Assembly: GCA_034687125.1 (NCBI GenBank)
Contig: JAQGBZ010000073.1
Location: 1-64,000, forward strand
Source of the DNA: Neelides folsomi
Lineage: Eukaryota; Arthropoda; Collembola; Neelipleona; Neelidae
Reading direction: 5' to 3'
DNA length: 64,000 nucleotides
The position numbers and the translations under genes are program-made. Each line of letters opens with the position of its first letter. Position 1 is the first letter of the stretch. Shown here piece after piece: positions 26,101 to 32,200 of this stretch. A model generated the notes under the pieces. That model was not told where the DNA came from. It saw nothing but the letters and a program-made list of their open reading frames with translations, and ran no database searches.

Positions 26101-27508
26101 ATTCAAGAGACGGTCCAGATTGGAAAAAGAGCATAACTTTCTCCATGATAATGCTCCTCCGCACAAAGCCCTCCCAGTTAAAGAGAAACTTGCCAAATTT
26201 AAATTTAACAAATTGAATCATCCCCCTAATAGCCCTGATCTTGCACCAAGTGATTATTATTTATATGGCTCTTTAAAACGTGAACTGAGAAGAAAGGTGT
26301 TTAAAAATGATGAGGAAGTAAAAGTAGCGGTGGAAAATTTTTTCGACTTCAAAGACATCTTTTTTTAGAAAGGGCATTAGAGATCTCAAACGACGATGGG
26401 AAGAGTGTATTAGGCTTGATAGATAATATATTACAGGCTAATAAAAATAATTGACTTCAAAAATCAAGCTTAGTTTGATTATTCATAAAAGTGCATGGAT
26501 TAACCGAGCAATATAATATTACATATTTATTTTCCTGTTTCATATATGGGTAAAAAACTTTCTATAAATGTAAAAAATGTATTGAATATGAAAGGAAAAT
26601 ATATGGAAGCTATTTAAGATAATTAATTTTATTTTAATGAATATTGGCTGACGGTTGCGCGAGAGATTTCCTTGCATTTCTTCCCTTTACAAACCAAGGA
26701 TATCCCATATTGAACCCCTATGTTGATTTCCTTCCTTTCCCTATCAGCCATTGTAGGCAAACCAAAAGCATGCTGAAATTCAAAAAACGTCTTAAGCTAA
26801 CTGCTCTTTTCGAACAAATGTCATTTCGGTTCGGTGATACTTAGGATCACCAAATTTTTTGTGAATTTTCTATAGAGGACCTATTATGATAATATTATGT
26901 AGCTAGATTTTTAATGCAAGCAGGGGAGAAATTAAAAATATGCAGCCAACGCATTTTACTTGGCCCTCGTATAAATCAGTATAGTTCATCATATAGGATC
27001 CGAAGCCACAACCTGTTCAAGAAGATGGAATAAATTGCGAGAGAGGAAGGAAGTGAGATGAGAAATTTCTTCGAGATTCCATTGCTTTCTCTCTCAATAA
27101 AGGGAAAGGTAAATTGAGAGAGGATTGGATTGACACGCAAGGAAGACGGAATTTTTAAATTGGAGGATTGTCCAGGGAAAATAAAGTGGAAAGGAGATTG
27201 ACTCCACTCACCCACTGGGAATTGACGACGTAAGAGCTCCGGAGCGGAGAAGAACTCGCGTCTCTCAAATGACAAACGTTAAGAGGAACCGACCGAATCT
27301 GAGCCACTGGTCCAGCCACCAATTCTTTTTTCGGGCTTCTGCATCGAACCGGCTTTTCGGAACTCGGTGGAGGTGGGAAGCAATTGGCGTGTCTTTTTGC
27401 CAGAGGTGACTGGGCTGATGAGATTCTTCGAAGTGGAGCTGATTGCTGAGCCTTCAGCCCTCTTGGGCTACTTCCGCCGTTCACGGACGTCGTGGTGACT
27501 CTGTTCAT
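1043..27508 (-). CDS. SRCIN1 (p140Cap) / KIAA1217 (SKT)-like adaptor protein, 22 coding exons, 3' end outside the window
   Basis: A cytoskeletal and Src-signalling adaptor by family knowledge: vertebrate p140Cap and SKT act at actin-rich junctions and synapses. Exons, 5' to 3': 27508-27212, 22969-22741, 20090-20055, 8187-8120, 7878-7717, 7596-7419, 7298-7100, 6913-6766, 4865-4754, 4673-4458, 4090-3764, 3643-3599, 3061-3008, 2775-2707, 2600-2544, 2348-2223, 2134-1978, 1907-1791, 1709-1602, 1541-1443, 1335-1252, 1169-1043. All junctions use GT-AG and all phases agree, giving 1005 codons without a stop. Domains by residue: low-complexity basic and proline-rich N-terminus 1-310; AIP3/Bud6-like homology about 312-405 (RSSLPVVRT, LVFLQY, LPNEIT, ALFVRSFPRQLTME, YELEDLRDIRDRSVL); proline-rich centre 440-660 with MERQLANLTGLVQKAL; helical coiled-coil part 775-963. 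The last exon ends in phase 0 at a good donor, so more exons follow to the left. The family call rests on the AIP3-like and TGLVQ segments and is strong; the first two exons are less certain. Confidence 0.85.
2223..3643 (-). CDS. SRCIN1-like exons 12-16, five short linker exons
   Basis: Exons 3643-3599, 3061-3008, 2775-2707, 2600-2544 and 2348-2223 (45, 54, 69, 57 and 126 bases). Each has a length divisible by three and both boundaries in phase 1, so any of them could be skipped without breaking the frame. They encode Ser-rich and acidic/Pro-rich linkers such as DDIDKHSSSSSASLQ, VLIRPEMTKAPKFGK, SVSFSDDPPEHGKQHSP and KPTKPAIKSSTLPRMSQ. The last one carries IPSHPYERQFYAATR. Confidence 0.85.
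3764..4090 (-). CDS. SRCIN1-like exon 11, TGLVQ segment
   Basis: The largest exon of the gene (327 bases, acceptor TTATAG, donor GTGATT). It encodes VRMEHMERQLANLTGLVQ and then KALVVGPPGGPPQPPPP. The ME.Q...LTGLVQ.AL pattern is the conserved start of the second homology block of SRCIN1/KIAA1217 proteins. It ends with a Tyr-rich stretch (YVSQRDYIPTRDYR) whose repeated Tyr residues are possible phosphorylation sites (inference). Confidence 0.9.
4458..4865 (-). CDS. SRCIN1-like exons 9 and 10, proline/serine-rich
   Basis: Exons 4865-4754 (acceptor TTTCCAG, donor GTAATG) and 4673-4458 (acceptor CTCTAG, donor GTACTT). They encode NYSYPVGATLPRGGPP and then a Ser/Pro-rich stretch with SAPPPKPQRQYSSMSLTK and SPRSQERSSSFPPSSTYS. 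PPPKPQR resembles an SH3-binding site, which fits a Src/actin adaptor (inference). Phases 0 to 1 to 1 agree. Confidence 0.85.
6766..7596 (-). CDS. SRCIN1-like exons 6-8: AIP3/Bud6-like domain
   Basis: Exons 7596-7419, 7298-7100 and 6913-6766 encode the diagnostic part of the protein. In order: RGGKCRSSLPVVRTPSKT, LGLVFLQYRSETKRALLPNE, SLDTVKALFVRSFPRQLTME, IYIHDGSKDMFYELEDLR and DIRDRSVLRLFEP. This order and these residues match the AIP3-like region of vertebrate SRCIN1/KIAA1217 as I know the family. The junction AG|A between the second and third exon completes the conserved Arg of LRDIRD. The third exon ends with an acidic and His-rich tail (YFSEPEFDSDYQHQHIH). Donors are GTAAGA, GTGAGA and GTATGT. 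Confidence 0.9.
7717..8187 (-). CDS. SRCIN1-like exons 4 and 5
   Basis: Two exons: 8187-8120 (acceptor CTTGCAG, donor GTGAGT, 22 codons, residues about 189-210) and 7878-7717 (acceptor GTTTAG, donor GTAGAA, exactly 54 codons, residues 211-264). The second encodes a Tyr/Pro/Ser-rich stretch with PSYFSYQRKVPPNYS and YSEPYQHLHRANE. No known domain is visible. They link the basic N-terminus to the AIP3-like domain. Confidence 0.8.
8188..13040. other. Left part of the third SRCIN1-like intron
   Basis: Mostly A+T-rich. A G+C-richer block at about 9500-10330 has overlapping short open frames in several frames, none with recognisable protein features. It could be a promoter or 5' exon region, but nothing decides this. 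The rest (10.3-13.0 kb) shows only low-complexity A+T sequence. Confidence 0.5.
12638..12658. repeat. Perfect 21-bp palindrome
   Basis: ATGTTTGTA and its reverse complement flank AAT without a mismatch. It lies about 500 bases upstream of the first glycine-rich gene. It could be a protein-binding site or chance in A+T-rich DNA. Confidence 0.4.
13065..13073 (+). promoter_or_regulatory. TATA-like box of the 13.2 kb glycine-rich gene
   Basis: TTAAATAGG lies about 94 bases upstream of the ATG at 13159. A TATA at this place would start transcription near 13096-13105, giving a 5' leader of about 55-60 bases. Confidence 0.4.
13159..14117 (+). CDS. Secreted glycine-rich small protein, 3 exons
   Basis: Exons 13159-13294, 13708-13741 and 13916-14117 join to a 123-residue precursor. 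The start is the ATG at 13159 in AAAATGTTT. The first about 26 residues (MFAKNGFFFSLPLAALLLSS and on to RSG) form a clear signal peptide. The mature part is rich in Gly, Ala, Pro and Tyr, with GAGGYAGA and PGGYGFGGYGVGD, and ends in AAYAG. There are no Cys residues after the signal. The 34-base middle exon is short but both neighbours fit it in phase (donors GTACAC and GTAAGT; acceptors TTTAG and TTCAG). Such composition fits a cuticle, egg-coat or cement-type structural protein or a glycine-rich peptide; the function is unknown. AATAAA signals follow at 14267 and 14319. The gene sits on the opposite strand inside a long intron of the SRCIN1-like gene. Confidence 0.82.
14267..14324 (+). promoter_or_regulatory. 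Two polyadenylation signals
   Basis: AATAAA at 14267-14272 and again at 14319-14324, 150 and 202 bases after the stop codon of the glycine-rich gene. Confidence 0.65.
14340..16330. other. Spacer between the two glycine-rich genes
   Basis: A+T-rich with no supported gene. Short open frames at about 15349-15567 (plus) and 15901-16083 (minus) have no recognisable features and no matching splice sites. Confidence 0.5.
16340..16376 (+). promoter_or_regulatory. Core promoter (TATA and initiator) of the GHK-repeat gene
   Basis: TATTTAAAG at 16340-16348 is followed by the initiator-like TTCAGTCT, with its A at 16372. The spacing of about 32 bases is typical of arthropod TATA/Inr promoters. The predicted leader before the ATG at 16429 is about 57 bases. 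Confidence 0.6.
16429..17764 (+). CDS. Secreted glycine-rich protein with seven YGHKG repeats, 4 exons
   Basis: Exons 16429-16446, 16892-16947, 17384-17653 and 17743-17764 give 121 residues. The first exon carries only six codons (MAKVAL); the second completes a signal peptide (ISMLLVLFACIHLSVGG). The third encodes seven copies of YGHKGYG joined by runs of five to eight glycines, and the fourth ends YGGYGG then stop. Splice sites are GTAAGT, GTAAGA and GTAGGT with good acceptors. Almost every residue of the mature chain is Gly, Tyr, His or Lys, so it is basic and without Cys. Gly/Tyr-rich secreted proteins of this type act in cuticle or as antimicrobial peptides in other ecdysozoans; which applies here is not known. 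An AATAAA follows at 17875. The G+C-rich repeat also keeps other frames open on both strands; those are shadows. Repeat number may vary between individuals. Confidence 0.85.
17395..17653 (+). repeat. Coding tandem repeat (Gly-rich, YGHKG units)
   Basis: Seven imperfect units of 33-45 bases built on GGA/GGT/GGC triplets with the core TATGG.CACAAAGGATA. Unit length differs by the number of Gly codons, a sign of slippage by whole triplets. Confidence 0.85.
17875..17880 (+). promoter_or_regulatory. Polyadenylation signal of the GHK-repeat gene
   Basis: AATAAA 111 bases after the stop codon. Confidence 0.65.
17881..20054. other. Right part of the third SRCIN1-like intron
   Basis: No exon or RNA gene seen. 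Short open frames (for example 18716-18901 and 19463-19663) lack any recognisable feature. Confidence 0.5.
20055..20090 (-). CDS. 36-base microexon of the SRCIN1-like gene
   Basis: A strong acceptor (CTTTTACAG) and donor (GTAAGT) enclose 36 bases that keep phase 1 on both sides. Joined to its neighbours it adds DEEMGDVRRKAS and makes the next codon Gly. Skipping it would keep the frame, so it may be alternatively spliced. Confidence 0.7.
20091..22740. other. Second SRCIN1-like intron
   Basis: A G+C-richer patch at about 20280-20480 lies just upstream of the microexon and could be regulatory. The remainder is A+T-rich without supported genes. Confidence 0.45.
22486..22551 (+). repeat. Short imperfect tandem repeat
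   Basis: Four degenerate copies of a 15-18-base unit close to TTTGGGTATACATG. Probably a simple minisatellite; no function seen. Confidence 0.6.
22741..22969 (-). CDS. Second coding exon of the SRCIN1-like gene
   Basis: The acceptor is pyrimidine-rich and ends in TTTAG (22970); the donor is GTGAGC at 22740. The exon enters in phase 0 and leaves in phase 1. It encodes a basic, Gln/His-rich segment containing HHQQQLLQMRTKAAERSASQ. An internal ATG at 22879 (MNFSHERPS) could serve as the start if transcription begins close by and the 27.2-27.5 kb exon is not used. Confidence 0.7.
25205..25229 (+). repeat. Left terminal inverted repeat of the mariner copy
   Basis: Begins TTGTTCG and runs to the T tract, next to the TATA flank. 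23 of 25 bases match the right repeat. Confidence 0.88.
25307..26426 (+). pseudogene. Broken mariner transposase (DD34D type)
   Basis: The intact element would encode the cut-and-paste transposase. The N-terminal DNA-binding part is visible (IIEQRAVIKFLALEGLRGKE), as are all three catalytic regions: GDET, LHDNAPPHK and SPDLAPSDYY. There are 34 residues between the second and third Asp, so this is a DD34D mariner. Defects: a frame change near 25612; a 74-base stretch with GTGAGT...TTTAG ends (25648-25721) between KK and VNSQWVP; a TGA at 25861-25863 where Trp is expected after GDET; a frame change near 26110; another near 26365, after which the tail RRWEECIRL reads in a new frame. An ATG at 25220 in the terminal repeat is unlikely to be the true start; 25307 begins the conserved part. 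No functional protein is expected. Confidence 0.9.
26487..26511 (-). repeat. Right terminal inverted repeat of the mariner copy
   Basis: The reverse complement begins TTGCTCG and matches the left repeat at 23 of 25 bases; TATA flanks it. Confidence 0.88.
27212..27508 (-). CDS. First coding exon of the SRCIN1-like gene (candidate)
   Basis: ATG at 27508 is preceded directly by an in-frame TGA, so this is the natural start of the frame. The exon encodes 99 residues rich in Ser, Pro and Arg (MNRVTTTSVNGG, CFPPPPSSEKPVRC) and ends in phase 0 at GTGAGT (27211). Its G+C content is clearly above the flanks. Joined to the phase-0 acceptor at 22970 it gives an uninterrupted frame into the rest of the gene. 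The assignment is inference from phase, strand and order; it could instead be a separate short gene. A transcript would settle it. Confidence 0.55.
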
Positions 27509-28905
27509 TCAATTGCATTTACAACCTACTTGATTAGAAATTGAAATCAACTCTTGCATTAGTGAGATAATAATTTCCAAATCCCTTTAAACTCAACTCT
27601 TTGTGGTTAAAAACAAACAAGTTGATTTCACATGTTGGTACTAAATAGTAACATAAAATTATAATGATCCTGGGCAAATAACATTAAGTATTTAAATCAT
27701 AATATTATCATAACAAATAGCATTTTTAATTAAAAATGGAATGTTTTAATAATTTTGGTATTCTTGGTACATCTTGCGTGATTAATGAGATCTAATTTAC
27801 CTCAATGCTGACTTGACCCTTTTATAGCAAGATTTCATGGTCTCGACTTTCCGCAAATGTTGTTCTTTGGATTCAAATTAGACTTTTTAATTAAGTTGTG
27901 GACTGGCTTATGAAAACAACGTTGACTTTGAGAGAGCTCCTGCGGGTCTTGAATCCACGAAGTCCTTTAGCCGACTGAACTTTCCGTCACAATGATTTGG
28001 ACAAGGTTGAAGGAAGAATCGTCTCATTATCTCTCTATCCACCCATAGTTTATAGGTGATCCTCGGAAATATTCCCAGCCACTCCATCCCATTGTTCTTG
28101 AGGAATGACGGCGAGGATGTGGAGCTTACAATGTGTGCCTTACTCTCCTCATCAACTTTGAATAATATGAGAGAGCAATATGCAAAGGTAGTGCTGGGAG
28201 GCAAACCACTTCCTATGTGGAAACTGTGAGCGAAAGATACTTTTATATATTACTGATACAAACTAGGTATACATCTATTACACATTTTTTTCGAAAAGTC
28301 ATTCCATGGTGGCTTCTCTATTACATTATTCTCCTTTCAAGTCAAACAGAGTCAATTTTTTAACTATGGTCTGCATCGTGGCTATGTAAGGTGGAATTCA
28401 AGGTTTACGGCTCGACGAAACACCAAACTCAAAAATCCAACGTGTCATTTGATCTCTGGGGATGAAAATTACAGGAGACCTTCTCGCCTCAAACTTTGGC
28501 TCCGTATGATAATAATTGTTTTAAGTAGATGGTGAGGACTGTGATTATCGATTACCTATAATGGTGAGATGGAGCAATAAATGCAGATTCCAATGATTTC
28601 TTCATACTTTGACCAAGAGAAACAAAAATGAATTTTGACCACTTTATTGGTTTCATCCAATGAAACTTAAATTACTTCGTTCTTTGGTTATAATATCGTA
28701 TTCATGATCGTATTCATAAGAAATACTAGAAAATAACTTTATCCTCTTTAATATTATTTGTGTTACAGATACAGAGTACTTTATAGAAAACTACAAGGCT
28801 ATCTAGAAATTAAACGTCGCACTTTCTTGTAGTATTACATAATATAGGATCGAGAATAAAATAATTTTAAAAGGGGGAAATTAGCTTTTAAGTTGTGAGT
28901 AATCA
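27509..28905. other. Spacer between the SRCIN1-like gene and EcR
   Basis: About 1.4 kb with no supported gene. It should hold the promoter or 5' leader of the SRCIN1-like gene; a possible acceptor (AATCAAGTAG) about 20 bases upstream of the ATG at 27508 suggests a further non-coding 5' exon. Confidence 0.45.
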
Positions 28906-28912
28906 AGTGTTT

Positions 28913-28918
28913 TTTATT
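28913..28918 (-). promoter_or_regulatory. Polyadenylation signal of EcR
   Basis: AATAAA on the minus strand, about 185 bases after the EcR stop codon; the first such signal downstream. Confidence 0.6.
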
Positions 28919-29102
28919 ATGGAATACTGAAAGTCCCCACACAATAATTCTTAGATCAGCAATTATTATCATATCAATATTTACAATATAAAGGCACACC
29001 CCTCGATTAGCACCAGTCCTAAGGGGCCTTCTCCAAATTTCATTGATGTCATGGGCTCAATTTCGTTTTTCATTCTTCTATGACAAAGAATTGAGAAGGA
29101 CA

Positions 29103-29245
29103 TCACGACGACACGTCCCAAATCTCTGCGAGGAAAGGCGGCAGTTTCCTATTCTTCAATTTGAGGGAGAAGCACATTTCTGAATTGATATTCCCCAGTG
29201 TCCTAAGTTCCGTGAGGACTCCGAGGAGTTTTGCGAAATTGACTC
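29103..29245 (-). CDS. EcR: EcR last coding exon: helices 10 to 12
   Basis: Encodes [20 protein letters not shown], then [20 protein letters not shown] and DVSS before the TGA at 29105-29103. The dimer helix and the AF-2 coactivator helix ([10 protein letters not shown]) are complete. Confidence 0.95.
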
Positions 29246-32200
29246 CTGTGAAAATAAGAAATTGAGAATCATGGTTCAAAAACATCCGTTCGTGTGCCAA
29301 GCACAAGACATGACAAGGCACATGCATTTAAAATGAAATATGGAAATTGTCGTGAGACAAAATACGTAATCAAATATTGATTTCTCGATTGGTTTACCTG
29401 GTCTAACAGGGTGAAGGTACTCAACGTATGCTCGCAAGGCCTCCAAGTAAATCTCTTGAATTTTTTCAACTTTCCTCGGTTCCTGCAAGCTTGGTCGCTC
29501 TGTAAATACAAAGATTTGCATGTTAACAATGTTCTTCAAATTCAAATCACTCTTTCACTTTACATTTCACCTAATGAATTGAACTAAAATGATAAAATTA
29601 ACATTGAAATCCATTCTTTTATTTAAATTTTAGAGAAAGTGAGAGATTTTGGTATATGTAAATTTTATATAAGTATACAAAAGTTCAGCTTGAATGGCCT
29701 TATTATGTTAATTTTAAAATCAATTTACCGGAAAAAATGACGATGGCAGTAAGTAAAGCATATTCTGCATTGTCGACTTTCATTGTACACATGTGGCGAC
29801 AAAAGTTGAAAAGAGGATCTGCAGAGTCACCGACTCCAGCCATATTGTAATTCTCTCGAGTATAAGGATGATTGTTTGCAAATACAATTGTGTCTGTTTG
29901 AAAATCATAGCGGCGGGCTGTACGCAACATCATCACTTCAGAGGAACAGGCCTAGAATTAAAACATTTCAAAAACTATTATATTTCTTTATAAATATATT
30001 GAATTGCTAATTTTATTTATTCATTAAGATTGTTTCTCTCCCAAGAAACTATTGGCCGGAGTTGTAAGGCCACTGAGACATTTGACCCTACGAGGCCATT
30101 TCCAAACCTTGAGTAAAGTGATTTGATCTTCTCTTAGGAGAGTGTCAAATCCTGGGAGTCTTTTTGAAAACTCGACTGTGAGTTGAACGGTTAGAATCGT
30201 CATTTCAGTGATGTGTTTGAACTTCGCTTCACTATCGTGAATGTTGACGGAGGATTCCTTGAAGGATAAAAAATAGAAAATGGATAAAATTCTTTACCTT
30301 GAGAAGTGTAATTTGGTCTTCCCGCTCGAGTTTATCGAAGCCAGGTAAGCGTTTGGAGAACTCTACGATTAGCTGCACTGTCAGTATTGTCATCTCTGTG
30401 ATGTGACGAAACCGAACTTCACTCGCATCTTCCCCTTCCCCAGGGAGACCCTTTAAGCCGAATCAAAAAGAGACAGAAAATGTATCAAGAAGGAATATTT
30501 GTTGACACGGTTTGAAAGAAATGATAACAATTTGAGAGAAAAAAGGCCCGACGACAAGTTTCTTATCATTCGAACCCTTATCATTGTAGTAGTATGTGTT
30601 TGTGTTAATAAGAAACAATTATTTAAAAATAACTTATAATAAAACAACTAAGTGTGTAATTGAAATTCAGAGAATTATTTGACTGAATATGGAAATGTAT
30701 AAATAGAAATGAGGAAGAAGAAAAAAGAAATAATGAAGGAGAAAGATTTGCAAAGAGCACAGAAGTCTTTAATTGATAGTCATGGTACACACACATATAG
30801 TTATGTGTAAGTACATAATATAGTTTGAAAGAGTTTCATTTAAAGTGTTTTGGTTCCTTACGGTTAGCCTCTTGAGATCTTCTTCGGAGGGCTGCTCAAA
30901 CTCGTCTTGGAAATAAACGAGCCTATTTATGAGCTCCTCTTGTTCGACACTCAAGGAACGACCAGAGCGGATTTTTCCTCCTCCGTTTAAACCACCAGTT
31001 AATCTTTCTTCCTGAAATTATACAGAGATTTAACCCTCCGCTCATGTAGAGAAATACAAGAACTTTTCTCAAAGTCAATGTGTATACAATTCCCCTTACT
31101 TTAATTTCTATTTCTTTCGGGGTGGGTGACTGGGTTGTGGAATTAGGTTTATCCTTGTCCTTCTGAGCCTTCTTTGCTTCTCTTTTAACTGCACATTGGT
31201 ATTCAGGTACGACGCCTGGATAAGGAAAAATAAAGTTTTGTACATTAAACATTCGGATCTTTATTCTTCAAGGTGCCTGGTTGGCAATTTAAATGTTTTA
31301 ATGGTTGAAGTAATTACATTCGGGCCGCATTCCGACGGTGAGGCACTTTTTAAGACGGCACTCCTGACACTTCCGCCTCATGTACATGTCGATTTCACAA
31401 TTATTGCCATATTTGCATTGGTAGACAGCATTCTTTGTGATGCTCCGCCGAAAGAAACCTTTGAAAAAGAAAAAGAATCGAGGATTATTTCCAAAGGTCA
31501 AATTTGATCAAACAAATGGAGTAGAAATTAAAAGTATACATCATTAAATTCTATTTGCCCTCTCTATACTTAGAAAATGAGTGTAAATATATCTTGTGTC
31601 ATCTCACCTTTACACCCTTCACATGTTAGGGCATTGTAGTGATATCCAGATGCTCGATCACCGCATACTAAACATAACTCTTCTTGTTGCCTAGGAACAG
31701 GGCCCTTTTTCTTCTTCCCTTCACAGCTATCAGCACCAAATCCTCCAGGGGGAGACAAGTCTTCTCTGCCTACGCAAGAAAAACATTTAGAATTAATACA
31801 CTTTTTCAGACAAGGCATTATATATCACAGAATTATATTTATCCTCAACACTCCAATAATTAGTTTGGCTATATACCATGTATGTCATCAACCTGCCCTT
31901 GTAATCGAGAGGCAATTCAAAGTTTATTGCGAAATTGCTAAAGGAGGAAACTCAATACAAATTAATCAAAAGTTTCCCCTTGCTTTCATTTCAGCCTACT
32001 CAAATCCAGAGGAGGTGAATAGGAATTATAACGTGGAAAAGTTCAAAGATCGTCCCTCTCTGGGAAGTTAATTTGGACAATTGCTTTCTCAAAAGACGAA
32101 ATTACTATTTACTTTCAACTCCTTCCATTACAACTTGTAATCATGAGATTTGAGGCTCAACACGTTTCAAGTAGAACCTCTAGTTTCTCAAGCCCAAATG

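Larger units (their letters stand above)
25205..26511 (+). mobile_element. Mariner-family element, full length but inactive
   Basis: About 1.3 kb, the usual mariner size. The terminal inverted repeats are 25 bases (25205-25229 and 26487-26511) and differ at two positions; both begin TTG and share the core TTAATCCATGCACTTTT. Both ends abut TA, the expected target duplication. The transposase reading is broken (see the pseudogene entry). The insertion lies inside the first intron of the SRCIN1-like gene, on the opposite strand, so it should be removed with the intron. Confidence 0.92.
22970..27211. other. First SRCIN1-like intron
   Basis: Contains the mariner copy at 25205-26511. The remainder is A+T-rich (24.1-25.2 kb is nearly low-complexity TATGTA-type sequence) and shows no other supported feature. 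Confidence 0.5.

Noticed and set aside
30108-30257. Exon b of EcR as a dead relic of duplication
   Set aside because: It has no stop or frameshift and its differences from exon a are mostly synonymous, which argues for continued function.
31196-31507. 103-codon plus-strand frame
   Set aside because: Antisense shadow of the EcR zinc-finger and hinge exons.
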